Shown here one piece after another: positions 44,353 to 54,745 of a DNA stretch of 64,000 bases. Made by a program: the position numbers and the translations under genes. The notes under the pieces are model-generated. The model did no database searches. It was not told where the DNA came from and was given only the letters and a program-made list of their open reading frames with translations. Numbering within the stretch: the stretch's first letter is position 1; each line of letters starts with the position of its first letter. Source of the DNA: an uncultured Dehalococcoidia bacterium (lineage in GTDB: Bacteria > Chloroflexota > Dehalococcoidia > Lucifugimonadales > GCA-2712585); NCBI GenBank assembly GCA_958295715.1, contig OY282371.1, positions 1,342,267-1,406,266 of the forward strand. Reading direction: 5' to 3'.

Positions 44353-46419
44353 ATGTCTGACAGTTTACCCATAGAGCGGATCCGAAATATCGGATTCATA
44401 GCCCACATTGACGCCGGCAAGACCACCGTCACCGAGCGCGCCCTGTTCATTACGGGCCGCACGTACAAGATCGGCCAGGTGGACTTGGGCACCGCCGTTA
44501 TGGACTGGATGCCCCAGGAGCGGGAGCGCGGCATAACCATCACCGCCGCGGCCACCACCACCACGTGGCGGGACCACCACGTCAACGTCATCGACACCCC
44601 GGGCCACGTCGACTTCACCGCCGAGGTGGAACGCAGCCTGCGGGTGTTGGACGGGGGCGTGGTGGTGCTTGACGCCGTGGCAGGGGTCCAACCCCAGTCG
44701 GAAACGGTGTGGCGTCAGGCCGACAGGTACAAGGTGCCTCGCATCTGTTTTGTGAACAAGATGGACAGGGTGGGAGCCAACTTCGAGCGGACTATGCAGT
44801 CCATGCGGCAACGGCTGAAGGCGAATCCCCTGCCTATCCAGATGCCCATGGGCCAGGAATCGGACTTCCACGGCGTCATCGACCTGATGGGCGAGAAGGC
44901 CTACTTCTACGAGAACGGCGGCGCGTCCTTTGAGGAAGGCCCCATCCCCGCGGAGCAGCGGGAGGAGTTTAAGCGGTATCGTGACGCCATGGTGGAGCGG
45001 ATAGTCGAGACGGAAGAGCGTCTGATGATCCGCTATCTGGAGGGCGAGGATATTTCCAGCGAGGACCTGAGCAGCGCCCTCCGCAAGGCCACCATCGCCA
45101 GGCGTCTGGTTCCCGTGGTGTGCGGCAGCGCGCTGCGGACCTACGGCATCCAGCCCCTTCTCGACGCGGTGATAGACTACCTGCCGTCGCCGGCGGACGT
45201 TCCTCCCGTAGAGGGCACGGAGCCTGAGAGCGGGGAGACGACCTATCGAGAGGCCGACCGGAACGCTCCACTCGCGGCCCTCGCCATGAAGGTGACCACG
45301 GACCCCCACGTTGGGCGGCTGGTCTACCTGCGGGTGTACTCCGGCATGGTGAAGTCCGGAACCATGCTTTACAACGCCACCAAGGGCAAGCGGGAGCGGC
45401 TGGGCCGGGCCTTGCAGATGCACGCCAACCACCGGCGGGAGGTGTCGGAGATAACGGCCGGCAACATCGCCGCGGCCATCGGGTTGAAGAACACGTTCAC
45501 GGGCGACACCATCTGCGACCGGTCGGCGCCCATCATATTGGAGCCGCCGATCTTCCCGTCGCCGGTCATATCCCTGGCCATCGAACCCATCAGCCAGTCG
45601 GAGCGTGACAAGCTCATAGACTCCATATCCAAGCTGGTGGAGGAGGACCCGACCTTCCTGGTCCGCCACGACGAGGAGACGGGGCAAACGGTGATTTCCG
45701 GCATGGGCGAGCTTCACCTGGAGGTGTTCATAGACCGGCTGAGGCGGGAGTTCGGGGTTGGGGCCAGCGTAGGCAAGCCCAAGGTGTCTTACCGGGAGAC
45801 TATCACGGCGCCGGTGCGGGCCCAGGGGCGGTTCGTGCGCCAAACCGGGGGCCACGGCCAGTTCGGGGACGTGTGGATTGAGGTGCAGCCGACGGAGCGC
45901 GGCAGCGGGCTGGTCTTTGAGAACCGCATAACCGGCGGGGTAATCCCGCAGCAGTTCATCGGGCCGGTGGAGCAGGGCGTGAAGCAGGCGGCGGAGAACG
46001 GGTCCATCGGGGGCTACCAGGTGGTCGACCTGAAGGTAACCCTTGTGGACGGGAGCCATCATCCTGTAGACTCATCGGAGATAGCCTTCCGCGCGGCGGG
46101 TTCCATGGCCTTTCGCGAGGCCTTCAGGAAGGGGCAGCCCATCCTGTTGGAGCCGATTATGGAGATGGAGGTGGTGACTCCCGCCCAGTTTTTGGGCGCC
46201 GTTCTGGGGGATTTGAACTCGCGGCGGGCGCAGATACAGAACATTGAGGGGGCAAACGACATCCAGCGGATTCAGGTGATGATCCCCCTTTCGGAGTCCT
46301 TCAACTACGCGGCGTCGCTGAGGTCCATGACCCAGGGCCGCGCGAGTCACAGCATGGAGTTCAAGTATTATGAGGCGGCCCCGAAGGGTCTGGAACGAGA
46401 CCTGGCCCTGGGCAGGTGA
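44353..46419 (+). CDS. fusA: Elongation factor G
   Basis: This translational GTPase moves tRNA and mRNA after peptide transfer. The 688 residues have the G1 motif [10 protein letters not shown]2 RGITI, G3 DTPGHVDF, G4 NKMD, and domains II-V including GMGELHLEV and GGHGQFGDV. It is a full-length housekeeping EF-G in the str operon. The usual tuf gene does not follow; rpsJ begins 10 bp later. Confidence 0.97.
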   Translation: MSDSLPIERIRNIGFIAHIDAGKTTVTERALFITGRTYKIGQVDLGTAVMDWMPQERERGITITAAATTTTWRDHHVNVIDTPGHVDFTAEVERSLRVLDGGVVVLDAVAGVQPQSETVWRQADRYKVPRICFVNKMDRVGANFERTMQSMRQRLKANPLPIQMPMGQESDFHGVIDLMGEKAYFYENGGASFEEGPIPAEQREEFKRYRDAMVERIVETEERLMIRYLEGEDISSEDLSSALRKATIARRLVPVVCGSALRTYGIQPLLDAVIDYLPSPADVPPVEGTEPESGETTYREADRNAPLAALAMKVTTDPHVGRLVYLRVYSGMVKSGTMLYNATKGKRERLGRALQMHANHRREVSEITAGNIAAAIGLKNTFTGDTICDRSAPIILEPPIFPSPVISLAIEPISQSERDKLIDSISKLVEEDPTFLVRHDEETGQTVISGMGELHLEVFIDRLRREFGVGASVGKPKVSYRETITAPVRAQGRFVRQTGGHGQFGDVWIEVQPTERGSGLVFENRITGGVIPQQFIGPVEQGVKQAAENGSIGGYQVVDLKVTLVDGSHHPVDSSEIAFRAAGSMAFREAFRKGQPILLEPIMEMEVVTPAQFLGAVLGDLNSRRAQIQNIEGANDIQRIQVMIPLSESFNYAASLRSMTQGRASHSMEFKYYEAAPKGLERDLALGR

Positions 46420-46429
46420 GAGCTAGAAG

Positions 46430-46762
46430 ATGGTAAGACAGGCAACGCAGGACGCGACTTCGCAGAAGATAAGGATTGTGCTAAAGGCCTTCGACCACAA
46501 GACCTTGGACTTGGCCGCGACACAGATAGTCGAGACGGCTGAGCAGACGGGGGCGGTGGTCGCCGGCCCGGTGCCTCTGCCCACCCACATCCGCCGGTTC
46601 TGCGTCATACGGTCGCCCCACATCGACAAAGACTCCCAGGAGCACTTTGAGATACGCACCCACAAGCGGCTGATAGACATTCTGAAGCCCACTCCCAAGA
46701 CCATAGACGCCCTCACCAGGCTCAACCTGCCGGCGGGCGTGGATATTTCGATTAAGCTATAG
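46430..46762 (+). CDS. rpsJ: 30S ribosomal protein S10
   Basis: S10 is part of the 30S head and is also the NusE transcription factor. The typical sequence [15 protein letters not shown] starts at residue 13, after a short N-terminal extension, and the loop [17 protein letters not shown] follows. The 110 residues are slightly longer than normal. ATG 46430 follows AGAGCTAGAAG. It begins the S10 part of the cluster directly after fusA. Confidence 0.96.
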   Translation: MVRQATQDATSQKIRIVLKAFDHKTLDLAATQIVETAEQTGAVVAGPVPLPTHIRRFCVIRSPHIDKDSQEHFEIRTHKRLIDILKPTPKTIDALTRLNLPAGVDISIKL

Positions 46763-46805
46763 GGATTAAGTTATAGGCAAGCTATAGGATGGAAGCAGGC
46801 GTCAG

Positions 46806-47429
46806 GTGATTAAAGCGATTCTGGGCAAGAAACTAGGCATGAGCCAGTGGATACGGGAGGACGGGACTATGGTCCCGGTGACCGTCATCCAGGCCGGCCC
46901 CTGCGCCATCACCCAGATACGGACCCTGGAAAGGGACGGCTACGAAGGCGTCCAGTTGGGGTTTCAGACCGCCAAAAAGGGAACTAAGGCGAAAAGGGGC
47001 CATCTGAGGCAAACGGGTCTGTTCCGCTACCTCCGCGAGGTTCCCGCCGACACCCTCGAGGGACTGGCGGTCGGCCAGCAGATTCGGGCCAACCTCTTTG
47101 AAGCGGGGGAGCGGGTCAGCTTGGTGGGCACGTCTAGGGGACGGGGGTTCCAGGGAACGGTGAAGCGTCACGGCTTCGGCGGGGGGTCCCGCACCCACGG
47201 GCAGTCGGACAGGCTGAGGGCCCCCGGGTCCATCGGCATGGGAACGACGCCGGGCCGGGTGTTCAAGGGAAAGAAGATGTCGGGGCACATGGGCAACGCG
47301 CGGGTAACCGTGAAGAACCTTGAGGTGGTGAACGTGGACCAGGAGCGGGACCTGCTGATGATAAAGGGCGGCGTCCCCGGCGCGCCCCAAGGTCTGGTGA
47401 CGGTGCGAAAGCTCGGGGGAGGGGCCTAA
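46806..47429 (+). CDS. rplC: 50S ribosomal protein L3
   Basis: L3 binds near the peptidyl-transferase centre. The 207 residues begin IKAILGKKLGMSQW and carry the central loop FGGGSRTHGQSDRLRAPGSIG (in part), which reaches the catalytic centre. The C-terminal part has GKKMSGHMGNARVTVKNL. The start is GTG 46806. The 43-bp gap before it contains a short repeated GCTATAGG/AGTTATAGG element with no assigned role. Confidence 0.96.
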   Translation: MIKAILGKKLGMSQWIREDGTMVPVTVIQAGPCAITQIRTLERDGYEGVQLGFQTAKKGTKAKRGHLRQTGLFRYLREVPADTLEGLAVGQQIRANLFEAGERVSLVGTSRGRGFQGTVKRHGFGGGSRTHGQSDRLRAPGSIGMGTTPGRVFKGKKMSGHMGNARVTVKNLEVVNVDQERDLLMIKGGVPGAPQGLVTVRKLGGGA

Positions 47430-47449
47430 TTTCGGCAGCGATAAGAGCC

Positions 47450-48250
47450 ATGCGTATTGAATTAAAAGATATCCAGGGTCAGGTGGTGGGAGAGGTGGAC
47501 GCCAGCCCAACCCTGTTTGGGACCGCCTTCAACGCCAATCTGGTCCACCAAGCCATGGTCATGTACCAGCTTAACCGGCGGCAGGGCACTCACAAGGTGA
47601 AGGGCCGGGCAGAGGTGTCGGGAGGCGGGGCCAAGCCCTGGCGTCAGAAGCACACGGGCCGGGCGCGGCACGGCAGCAACCGGTCGCCCATATGGCGGCA
47701 CGGCGGCGTCACCTTCGGCCCCAGGCCCAGGAGCTACCGGCGGGCCATGCCCAAAAGGATGCGCCGCCTGGCTCTCAGATGCGTCCTGTCCCAGAAGCTG
47801 AGGGCCGAGCAGGTGGTTCTCATTGAGGGGTTCACCGGGCTGAACGGGCGGACAAGGGAGATGGTGGAGGCCCTGCGGGCCCTGAACGTGACGGGTTCCA
47901 CCCTAATCGTCACCGGAGAGCCGGAAAGGAACGTCATCAGGTCGGCCCACAACATACCCAGGACTTGGACCCTTCCCGTGAACCTGCTGAACGCCGAGGA
48001 GCTTCTGAAGCGGAGCAACCTGGTCTTGACCCTGGACGCCCTGCGGAGGGCCGAGGAGTTGTGGGGCGGCGGGTCGGACGGCGTTACGGCGTCGGCCCCC
48101 GGCGAGGCGGCCACGGCCGAGAACCCGTCGGCCACTACTGAGGAGCCGCAAGACGACTCCCAAGAGACTCCCACGGCTGAAGACCCACCGGCGGCGGAGC
48201 CACAGGACAACGGTCAAGCGGCTCCCACGGCTGACGAGGAGGCCGGCTAG
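47450..48250 (+). CDS. rplD: 50S ribosomal protein L4 with acidic C-terminal tail
   Basis: L4 lines the exit tunnel and in some bacteria represses its operon. The L4 domain (about 1-205) shows GTHKVKGRAEVSGGGAKPWR (in part) and the RARHGSNRSPIWRHGGVTFGP loop (in part). The remaining 60 residues are an unusual low-complexity tail with repeated units such as PTAEDPPAAEPQDNGQAAPT. At 266 residues it is longer than the usual 205-215. It overlaps rplW by one base (TAGTG). Confidence 0.95.
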   Translation: MRIELKDIQGQVVGEVDASPTLFGTAFNANLVHQAMVMYQLNRRQGTHKVKGRAEVSGGGAKPWRQKHTGRARHGSNRSPIWRHGGVTFGPRPRSYRRAMPKRMRRLALRCVLSQKLRAEQVVLIEGFTGLNGRTREMVEALRALNVTGSTLIVTGEPERNVIRSAHNIPRTWTLPVNLLNAEELLKRSNLVLTLDALRRAEELWGGGSDGVTASAPGEAATAENPSATTEEPQDDSQETPTAEDPPAAEPQDNGQAAPTADEEAG

Positions 48251-48534
48251 TGGAGCTTCAATACGTGCTGGTCAAGCCCCTCATAACGGAGAAGAGCACC
48301 CTGCTCCAGGAGGCCGGGAAGTACGTCTTCCAGGTGGCTCCAAGGGCCAACAAGATCCAAATTAAAGAGGCGGTGCAAAAGGCCTTTGGGGTTCGGGTCA
48401 TAGATGTTAATATATGCAAGGTCAGGGGTAAGATGAAGCGGTACGGGCCGCGCGTTACCCTGACGGCTGACACCAAGAAGGCGGTGGTCACGCTGCAAGC
48501 CGGGGACAGGATCCAGTTGATAGAGGGACTGTAA
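48250..48534 (+). CDS. rplW: 50S ribosomal protein L23
   Basis: L23 sits at the tunnel exit and docks trigger factor and SRP. The 94 residues contain VLVKPLITEKSTLL, YVFQVAPRANKIQIKEAV and the final basic/hydrophobic segment of the family. The start GTG shares a base with the rplD stop, so translation is coupled. Confidence 0.95.
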   Translation: MELQYVLVKPLITEKSTLLQEAGKYVFQVAPRANKIQIKEAVQKAFGVRVIDVNICKVRGKMKRYGPRVTLTADTKKAVVTLQAGDRIQLIEGL

Positions 48535-48537
48535 GAC

Positions 48538-49365
48538 ATGCCTTTGAAGATTCCAAAGCCGAGGACGCCGGGAACGCGCAACGCGGCCCTGCCCTCCTTC
48601 AGCGAGATAACGAGGAAGGAGCCTGAAAAGTCGCTGCTGCGGCCCCTCCACAAGACCGGCGGCAGAAACTCCTCCAACCGCATCACCATGCGATACCGAG
48701 GCGGGGGGAGCAAGCGGCACTACCGGCTAATCGATTTCAAGCGGAACAAGGACGGCATCCCCGGAACCGTGGTCTCCGTTGAGTACGACCCGAACCGGTC
48801 GGCGCGCATCGCCCTGGTGAACTACGCCGATGGCGAGAAGCGATACATCCTTTCCCCCCTGGGTCTCACGCCGGGCGTCAAGGTGGAGTCGGGGCCAAAG
48901 GCCGGCATCAGGCCCGGCAACTGCCTTCCTATCCGGCTGATTCCAACGGGAACCATGGTGCACAATTTGGAGTTGGAGCCCGGCAGAGGGGGGCAGATGG
49001 TGCGGAGCGCAGGCACGGCGGCGCAGATCCTCTCAAGGGAGGACATATACGTGCTGGTGCGGCTGCCGTCGGGGGAGATAAGGCGGGTGCCCGCCAACTG
49101 TAGGGCCACCATAGGGCAGCTGAGCAACGTCGACCACAAGAATATCATTTGGGGGAAGGCCGGAAAGACCCGCCATCGGGGTCGGAGGCCGCGGGTGCGC
49201 GGCTCGGCCATGACGCCCAGGGACCACCCCCACGGCGGTGGCGAAGGGAAGGCGGGAATCGGTATGCCTGGCCCCAAGACGCCGTGGGGCAAGCCGGCCC
49301 TGGGCTATCGCACTAGGAAGAAGCGGAAGCCGACGACCCTGATTGTCCGTGGAAGGAGAAGATAG
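48538..49365 (+). CDS. rplB: 50S ribosomal protein L2
   Basis: L2 is needed for subunit association and peptidyl transfer. The 275-residue length is standard. It contains [15 protein letters not shown], the [13 protein letters not shown] segment and the C-terminal [17 protein letters not shown] with the functionally critical His. ATG 48538 starts 3 bp after rplW. Confidence 0.97.
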   Translation: MPLKIPKPRTPGTRNAALPSFSEITRKEPEKSLLRPLHKTGGRNSSNRITMRYRGGGSKRHYRLIDFKRNKDGIPGTVVSVEYDPNRSARIALVNYADGEKRYILSPLGLTPGVKVESGPKAGIRPGNCLPIRLIPTGTMVHNLELEPGRGGQMVRSAGTAAQILSREDIYVLVRLPSGEIRRVPANCRATIGQLSNVDHKNIIWGKAGKTRHRGRRPRVRGSAMTPRDHPHGGGEGKAGIGMPGPKTPWGKPALGYRTRKKRKPTTLIVRGRRR

Positions 49366-49368
49366 GCC

Positions 49369-49635
49369 ATGTCCCGGTCAACCAAGAAGGGGCCTTTCGT
49401 GCATCCCAAACTCGAGAAGAAGGTGATGACCGCCCAGAGGGTGGGGTCTAAGACGGTGATTCGCACCTGGTCCAGGGCGTCGACTATAATGCCTGAGATG
49501 ATAAGTCTGACCATCGCGGTGCACGACGGGCGGCGCCACGTGCCCATATTCATCACGGAGAACATGGTGGGGCACAAGCTGGGCGAGTTCGCGCCAACCC
49601 GGACCGTGCGCGGTCTCGGACGGGGCAAGCGTTAG
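49369..49635 (+). CDS. rpsS: 30S ribosomal protein S19
   Basis: S19 contacts S13 and the 50S subunit. The 88 residues have [18 protein letters not shown], the ITVWSRASTI-like segment ([14 protein letters not shown]) and the basic tail [14 protein letters not shown]. Located 3 bp after rplB in the conserved order. Confidence 0.96.
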   Translation: MSRSTKKGPFVHPKLEKKVMTAQRVGSKTVIRTWSRASTIMPEMISLTIAVHDGRRHVPIFITENMVGHKLGEFAPTRTVRGLGRGKR

Positions 49636-49636
49636 C

Positions 49637-49987
49637 ATGGCAGCCGTGCAGGCCGTGGCAAAGCAGGTCGGGGCGTCGCAGAAGCGGCTCAAGCCCATCC
49701 TCGCCCTCGTGAGGGGCAAGCGGGTGGATGAGGCCGTGAACATCTTGGAGCTTTCGGCGTCGCCGTGGGCCAAGGTGGTCGCCAAGACTGTGAAGTCGGC
49801 GGCGGCCAACGCGGAGAACAACCTGCTGGTGGACCGCGACAGCCTCCGCATAGTGCGGATAAACGCCGACGTGGCCCAGTCCATGCGGCGGTTCAAGCCC
49901 CACGCCCGGGGCAGGGTCGGGCGAATGCACCGGCGGGCGTGTCACGTTACAGTCGTTGTGGATGAAGAGGTGATTAGTGGGACATAA
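49637..49987 (+). CDS. rplV: 50S ribosomal protein L22
   Basis: L22 lines the exit tunnel. The 116 residues show the family helix VRGKRVDEAVNILELS and the late loop RFKPHARGRVGRMHRRACHVTVVV, whose hairpin reaches the tunnel (given in shortened form: RFKPHARGRVGRMHRR). It starts with ATG one base after rpsS. It overlaps rpsC by 11 bp. Confidence 0.96.
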   Translation: MAAVQAVAKQVGASQKRLKPILALVRGKRVDEAVNILELSASPWAKVVAKTVKSAAANAENNLLVDRDSLRIVRINADVAQSMRRFKPHARGRVGRMHRRACHVTVVVDEEVISGT

Positions 49988-50723
49988 GACCCATCCGATA
50001 GGCTTCCGGCTGGGGGTCAACAAAGACTGGCAAGCCCACTGGTTCGTGTCCAAGGGGAGCCAGTACCGGCAGATGGTCCTTGGCGACCTGTCCATTCGGA
50101 AGCAGATAAAGAAGGAGTACGGCGGCTTTTCCGACGCCGGGATAGCCCGGGTGGAGATAGACCGCGGCACCCAGGACATTGAGGTTAACATCCACTCGGC
50201 GAGGCCGGGGATTCTGATAGGAAGGGACGGCGAGCGGGTGAAGAAGCTGCGCCGCAACCTGGAAATCCTGTCAAAGAAGCGCATCCAGCTTAATATCTTG
50301 GAGATACAGCAGCCCGAACTGAACGCCTACCTGGTGGCGAAGAACATCGCCGACCAGTTGGTGCGGCGGGTGGCCTACCGGAGGGCGCTGAGGCAGGCCC
50401 TCCAACGGACGATGCAGGGAGGCGCCCTCGGCATTAAGATAATCATCAAGGGCCGCATAATGGGGTCCGAAATCGCGCGAACGGAGCGGGTCATGGAGGG
50501 GCGGGTGCCCCTTCACACCCTGGGAGCCGATATTGACTACAACTACGCCGAGGCTTCCACGGTCATGGGTCAGATAGGGGTGAAGGTGTGGATATACAAG
50601 GGGAACATCGAGCCGGAGCCGGTGGTGGAGCAGGTCGAGGAGATGGAGACCATCGAGGTCACGGTCCACGCCGACGAGGCCCTGGATGAGGTGAACAGGG
50701 AGTTAGAGGATGTTACAGCCTAA
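49977..50723 (+). CDS. rpsC: 30S ribosomal protein S3
   Basis: S3 forms the mRNA entry site. The 248 residues begin [14 protein letters not shown], with an RNA-binding KH domain ([36 protein letters not shown]) and the C-terminal domain [12 protein letters not shown]. It has an acidic tail after residue 215 ([20 protein letters not shown]), a modest extension. GTG 49977 overlaps rplV, and the end overlaps rplP by 14 bp. Confidence 0.96.
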   Translation: MGHKTHPIGFRLGVNKDWQAHWFVSKGSQYRQMVLGDLSIRKQIKKEYGGFSDAGIARVEIDRGTQDIEVNIHSARPGILIGRDGERVKKLRRNLEILSKKRIQLNILEIQQPELNAYLVAKNIADQLVRRVAYRRALRQALQRTMQGGALGIKIIIKGRIMGSEIARTERVMEGRVPLHTLGADIDYNYAEASTVMGQIGVKVWIYKGNIEPEPVVEQVEEMETIEVTVHADEALDEVNRELEDVTA

Positions 50724-51138
50724 ACGGGTGAAGTTTCGCAAGCTCCAGAGGGGCCGCAGGAAGGGCAAGGCCACGGCGGGGAACACCGTCACCTACGGCG
50801 ACTACGGTCTGAAGGCCCTTGGCGCCTGCTGGCTCACGGCTCGGCAGATAGAGGCGGGCCGTGTTACGATAACGCGTCACCTGCGACGCGGCGGCAAGGT
50901 GTGGGTCCGGGTCTTTCCCGACCGCTCGGTCACGAAGAAGCCGGCGGAGACCAGGATGGGCGGCGGCAAGGCCAACGTCGACCACTGGGTGGCCGTGGTG
51001 AAGCCGGGCAAGATCCTGTTTGAGGTGATGGGGGCGGAGCGGAGCCAGGTCGCGGAGGCGTTGAGGTTGGCTTCCCACAAGCTGCCCATTCCAACCAAAA
51101 TGGTGTACCAGGACAATATGACGGCGTTGACGGGGTAG
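50710..51138 (+). CDS. rplP: 50S ribosomal protein L16
   Basis: L16 helps form the A-site and the subunit bridge. The 142 residues show [35 protein letters not shown] and [16 protein letters not shown]. Standard length. It overlaps the end of rpsC, indicating coupling. Confidence 0.96.
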   Translation: MLQPKRVKFRKLQRGRRKGKATAGNTVTYGDYGLKALGACWLTARQIEAGRVTITRHLRRGGKVWVRVFPDRSVTKKPAETRMGGGKANVDHWVAVVKPGKILFEVMGAERSQVAEALRLASHKLPIPTKMVYQDNMTALTG

Positions 51139-51142
51139 GGAT

Positions 51143-51352
51143 ATGGCCGTGCGTATAGAGGAGGCGCGAGAGCTTTCCGACGTGGACCTGCGGCGCGAGT
51201 TGGATAACACCCTCCGCGAGCTTATGAATCTGCGCTTCAGGAACGCCAGCAGGCAGTTGGCCAACAACGCCCAGATACGGGCCGCCAAGAGGAGCATAGC
51301 CAGGCTTAGAACGGTGATGCGCGAAAGGGAGATACAGGGGATAAGCGTATGA
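51143..51352 (+). CDS. rpmC: 50S ribosomal protein L29
   Basis: This 69-residue two-helix protein near the tunnel exit has ELSDVDLRRELDNTLRELMN and IAQRAAKRSIARLRT-like residues (AQIRAAKRSIARLRTVM). It overlaps rpsQ by four bases (ATGA). Confidence 0.95.
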   Translation: MAVRIEEARELSDVDLRRELDNTLRELMNLRFRNASRQLANNAQIRAAKRSIARLRTVMREREIQGISV

Positions 51353-51801
51353 GCAGGGAACGACGAAAGGCCAGAGTGGGGCGGGTGGTCTCGGATAAGA
51401 TGGACAAGACTATAGTTGTGGCGTACCGGTGGCAGCAGCGCAACCGGCTGTACGGCAAGGCCCAGCGTCGCATCACCAAGTTCTACGCCCACGACGGGGA
51501 TAACGCCTGCTCGGTGGGGGACCTGGTGCGGGTGGAGGAGACCAGGCCGATTTCCCGCCTCAAGAACTGGCGGGTGGTCGACATCCTGGAGCGGCGGGAG
51601 GTGGCCGAGGTCAGGCCGGTGGAGCTGGACCGGGAGATCCTGGAGTCTCAGACGCGGGGGCAGAGCGCGGCCTTGGCAGCGGAGGAGGCCGCGGCTCAAG
51701 AACAGGAGGCGGCGGCGGCGGATGACGCGGGGGAGGTTCCCTCACCTGAAGCTGAGTCCGGACCGGCGACCGGCGAATCTGAAGAGGCGGCGGAGAAGTG
51801 A
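51349..51801 (+). CDS. rpsQ: 30S ribosomal protein S17 with acidic C-terminal tail
   Basis: The first 85 residues are an ordinary S17 OB-fold: [34 protein letters not shown] and [14 protein letters not shown]. After that comes a 65-residue Glu/Ala-rich tail ([19 protein letters not shown] and on), giving 150 residues, nearly twice the usual length. The tail is similar in style to the L4 tail. The end overlaps rplN (GTGA). Confidence 0.94.
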   Translation: MSRERRKARVGRVVSDKMDKTIVVAYRWQQRNRLYGKAQRRITKFYAHDGDNACSVGDLVRVEETRPISRLKNWRVVDILERREVAEVRPVELDREILESQTRGQSAALAAEEAAAQEQEAAAADDAGEVPSPEAESGPATGESEEAAEK

Positions 51802-52169
51802 TACAGCCTTACACCCGCTTGACGGTGGCCGACAACAGCGGCGCCAAGAAGATTATGTGCATAAACATACCGGGCAGCAGCCGTCGCCGCTACGCCCGGG
51901 TGGGGGATATTATTGTCGGTTCGGTGAAGGAGGCCATGCCCGCCGCGGGGGTCAAGAAGGGTGAGGTGGTCAGAGCGGTTATCGTCCGCACGGCCAAGCC
52001 ATACATCCGCCCCGACGGGAGTCACATTAGGTTTGACGACAACGCGGCGGTGATAGTGGCCGACAAGCAGAACAACCCCAGGGGAACGCGGATCTTCGGC
52101 CCCGTGGCCAGGGAGCTGCGGGAAAAGGGCTACATGAAGATAATATCCCTGGCGCCTGAGGTCGTGTGA
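51798..52169 (+). CDS. rplN: 50S ribosomal protein L14
   Basis: L14 binds 23S rRNA and makes a bridge to 16S rRNA. The 123 residues show [18 protein letters not shown], the [13 protein letters not shown] segment and the C-terminal [18 protein letters not shown]. The GTG start overlaps rpsQ by four bases. Confidence 0.97.
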   Translation: MIQPYTRLTVADNSGAKKIMCINIPGSSRRRYARVGDIIVGSVKEAMPAAGVKKGEVVRAVIVRTAKPYIRPDGSHIRFDDNAAVIVADKQNNPRGTRIFGPVARELREKGYMKIISLAPEVV

Positions 52170-52480
52170 TGAAGATTCGAAGGGGCGACACGGTGTTGGT
52201 GATAGCCGGCAAAGACCAGTCCAAGCGGGGAACGGTGGAGCGCATCCTGACCAAGGAGAACCGGGTTGTGGTGCAGGGCATCAACATTATAACCCGCCAC
52301 GTGAAGGCCACCCCCGGCCTGAGACAGGGCGGCAGGATTCAGCAGGAGGCCCCCGTCCACGTGTCGGACGTCATGCTGGTGTGCGGCAGCTGCAACCGGC
52401 CCGTGCGGGTGGGGTACAGACGGCTGGAAAACGGCTCCAAGGTGCGGGTCTGCAACAAGTGCAAGGAGACCATCAGCTAG
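52169..52480 (+). CDS. rplX: 50S ribosomal protein L24
   Basis: L24 starts 50S assembly. The KOW motif is at the N-terminus ([20 protein letters not shown]), followed by [10 protein letters not shown]. The C-terminal part keeps four cysteines (VCGSC and VCNKCK), a zinc-ribbon-like feature. ATG 52169 shares its first base with the end of rplN; a GTG three bases earlier is also in frame. Confidence 0.95.
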   Translation: MKIRRGDTVLVIAGKDQSKRGTVERILTKENRVVVQGINIITRHVKATPGLRQGGRIQQEAPVHVSDVMLVCGSCNRPVRVGYRRLENGSKVRVCNKCKETIS

Positions 52481-52481
52481 G

Positions 52482-53147
52482 ATGACTACCCCCAAAGAGA
52501 AGAAGCCCCGCAGGCCCCGGAAGACCGCCGCCAAGAAAGCGCCGGTCAAGGCCGAGGTCCAGGAGGAGAAGCAGGAAGCCCCCGGCTCCAACGGCAGGGT
52601 GGAGCCCAACATGATCAAGCTCTACCGGGAGCAGGTCGTGCCCACCCTGATGAAGGAGTTCAACTACAAGAACGTAATGCAGGCCCCACGGCTCAACAAG
52701 GTGGTCCTGAACATCGGAGTGGGAGAGGCCAAGGACAACGCCAAGTCCCTTGAAGGAGCGGTGGAGGACCTGACTATCATATCGGGGCAGAAACCCGTGG
52801 TGACCAGGGCGAGGAAGGCCATCGCCGGGTTCAAGATAAGAGAGGGTATGCCCGTGGGCGTTTCCGTGACGCTGCGGGGCGACATGATGGTCTACTTCCT
52901 CGAGCGGCTGCTCAACGCCGCCCTTCCGAGGATACGGGACTTCCGAGGTGTCTCCCGGTCAAGCTTCGACGGCAGGGGGAACTACTCCATGGGCATACGG
53001 GAGCAGGTGACGTTCCCGGAGATTGACTACAACAAGATTGACAAGATACGAGGTTTGCAGGTGACCATTGCCACAACGGCGAAAACCGACGGCGAGGCGG
53101 CGCGGCTCCTAGAGCTTCTGGGCGTGCCCTTCGCAAGGCAGCAGTGA
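52482..53147 (+). CDS. rplE: 50S ribosomal protein L5 with basic N-terminal extension
   Basis: L5 binds 5S rRNA in the central protuberance. The usual L5 starts near residue 43 ([18 protein letters not shown]) and has [18 protein letters not shown] and [15 protein letters not shown]. The first 42 residues are a Lys/Pro/Ala-rich extension ([19 protein letters not shown]) not found in typical L5. The total is 221 residues against the usual 180. It starts one base after rplX. Confidence 0.95.
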   Translation: MTTPKEKKPRRPRKTAAKKAPVKAEVQEEKQEAPGSNGRVEPNMIKLYREQVVPTLMKEFNYKNVMQAPRLNKVVLNIGVGEAKDNAKSLEGAVEDLTIISGQKPVVTRARKAIAGFKIREGMPVGVSVTLRGDMMVYFLERLLNAALPRIRDFRGVSRSSFDGRGNYSMGIREQVTFPEIDYNKIDKIRGLQVTIATTAKTDGEAARLLELLGVPFARQQ

Positions 53148-53154
53148 AGCAGGA

Positions 53155-53340
53155 ATGGCTAAAAAGTCTAAGATAGAGAAGTGGAAGAGGGAGCCGAAGC
53201 GCCGGGTCCAGTTCAGCAACCGGTGCAACCGGTGCGGGCGGCCACGAGCGTACATCAGATACTTCGGGCTGTGCCGCATCTGCTTCCGGGAGATGGCCCT
53301 GCGGGGCGAACTGCCCGGGGTTCGAAAAGCCAGTTGGTAG
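53155..53340 (+). CDS. rpsN: 30S ribosomal protein S14, zinc-binding type
   Basis: This short 61-residue type Z S14 has the four zinc cysteines in [20 protein letters not shown]. It is the form that keeps the metal, unlike zinc-free paralogues of about 100 residues. The normal spc order is kept (between rplE and rpsH). It starts 7 bp after rplE. Confidence 0.96.
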   Translation: MAKKSKIEKWKREPKRRVQFSNRCNRCGRPRAYIRYFGLCRICFREMALRGELPGVRKASW

Positions 53341-53358
53341 GAGTGAAAGAGGGCGAAA

Positions 53359-53760
53359 TTGTCTAACGTAAGCGACCCCATAGCCGACATGCTCACGCGA
53401 ATACGCAACGCCATCGCGGTGCGGCACCGGTCCCTCGCCATGCCCACCTCCAAGGTGAAGGTCGCCGTGGCGCGCATCCTGAAGCGCGAGGGCTACATTA
53501 GGGACTTTGAGGTCATGGGCGGAAGGCCCCAGAGGACGCTGAGGATCTATCTGCTGTACCGCGAGGGCAAGGAGTCGGCCATCCGGGGGTTGAAGCGGGT
53601 GAGCAAGCCCGGCCTGAGGGTGTACGTGGGCAAGGGGGAGATTCCCAGGGTGCTCGCCGGGTTGGGCACCGCCATTATATCGACGTCTCAGGGAATGATG
53701 ACTGACCGCGAGGCCTGGCGAGGCGGCGCGGGAGGGGAGTTGCTCTGCTATGTCTGGTGA
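53359..53760 (+). CDS. rpsH: 30S ribosomal protein S8
   Basis: S8 binds the central domain of 16S rRNA and can regulate the spc operon. The 133 residues show [17 protein letters not shown], the [19 protein letters not shown] segment and the C-terminal [14 protein letters not shown]. The start is TTG 53359. The 3' end overlaps rplF by 11 bp. Confidence 0.96.
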   Translation: MSNVSDPIADMLTRIRNAIAVRHRSLAMPTSKVKVAVARILKREGYIRDFEVMGGRPQRTLRIYLLYREGKESAIRGLKRVSKPGLRVYVGKGEIPRVLAGLGTAIISTSQGMMTDREAWRGGAGGELLCYVW

Positions 53761-54334
53761 GACGGCCGTCAAGGGTTCCAAGAGAACGCTGTCGCGGGTT
53801 GGCCGCAGGCCCATCGCCATACCGGCGGGCGTGGAGGCCAGCCTGGAGTATTCCCAAATCACCGTCACGGGTCCCAAGGGCGTTTTGACCCAGCCCCTGC
53901 ACCCGGAGGTAAACGTGCGGATAGAGAACGGCTCTATCCTGGTTGAGCGGGCGTCGGCGCGCAAGTTCCACCGCTCCCTCCACGGCCTCACCCGCAGCCT
54001 CATAGCCAACGCCATCACCGGGGTCTTGGAGGGCTACCAGAAGACCTTGGAACTGATGGGGGTCGGGTATCGAGTTCAGCAGGCCGGAGCGGGAATCGTG
54101 TTGAACGTGGGGCACAGCCACCCGGTGGAGATAAGCCCGCCCGAGGGCGTGACCCTGACGGTGGAGGGAAACAACCGGGTGCGCGTTACGGGCCATGACA
54201 AGCAGAAGGTGGGAGAGGTGGCCGCGAAGATTCGCAAGGCCCGCCCGCCCAACGCCTACAAAGAGAAGGGCATCAAGTACTCGGATGAAGTCATCCATCT
54301 GAAGTCGGGCAAGGCCGCCGGTAGGAAGGCGTAG
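53750..54334 (+). CDS. rplF: 50S ribosomal protein L6
   Basis: L6 lies at the factor-binding site and has two similar domains. Motifs: [24 protein letters not shown] and [10 protein letters not shown], then [20 protein letters not shown] at the C-terminus. It has 194 residues, with about 12 extra at the N-terminus. Confidence 0.96.
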   Translation: MSGETAVKGSKRTLSRVGRRPIAIPAGVEASLEYSQITVTGPKGVLTQPLHPEVNVRIENGSILVERASARKFHRSLHGLTRSLIANAITGVLEGYQKTLELMGVGYRVQQAGAGIVLNVGHSHPVEISPPEGVTLTVEGNNRVRVTGHDKQKVGEVAAKIRKARPPNAYKEKGIKYSDEVIHLKSGKAAGRKA

Positions 54335-54376
54335 CGATTATGGCTGTGATATTGGTCGTAAGGAGCGTTGAATCCC

Positions 54377-54745
54377 ATGCCTAAGGGCAACAGGAGCCGG
54401 GAGTTGCGGATAGCGCGGCACAAGAGGCTGCGGCGCCGGGTGGCGGGGACCGCCGAGCGGCCGCGGCTGTCGGTGTTCCGCAGCTTGAAGAATATATCGG
54501 CCCAGATAATAGACGACACCCAGAGCCACACCCTGGCGTCGGCTTCCAGCCTGGACAAGGACCTACAGGCCAACGGGACCAAGAGGACCAAGACGGAGTG
54601 GTCAAAGGCCGTGGGCGCGTCCATAGCGCGGAAGGCGGCGGAGAAGGGGATATCCCAGGTGGTGTTCGACAGGGGCGGGTACCGGTATCACGGCAGGGTG
54701 AAGAGCCTGGCCGAGGCGGCGCGAGAGGAAGGACTGATTATTTAG
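54377..54745 (+). CDS. rplR: 50S ribosomal protein L18
   Basis: L18 carries 5S rRNA to the 50S subunit with L5. From ATG 54377 the protein is 122 residues and starts [13 protein letters not shown] 54368 is also in frame but is only 2 bp from the AAGGAG. Motifs [20 protein letters not shown] and the late [20 protein letters not shown] fit the family. rpsE begins one base after it stops. Confidence 0.95.
   Translation: MPKGNRSRELRIARHKRLRRRVAGTAERPRLSVFRSLKNISAQIIDDTQSHTLASASSLDKDLQANGTKRTKTEWSKAVGASIARKAAEKGISQVVFDRGGYRYHGRVKSLAEAAREEGLII

Noticed and set aside
44365..46062. A 565-codon open frame antisense to fusA
   Set aside because: It is the complement of an intact EF-G gene in high-GC DNA, has no recognisable domain and is rich in His/Arg/Leu/Gly as expected of shadow frames.
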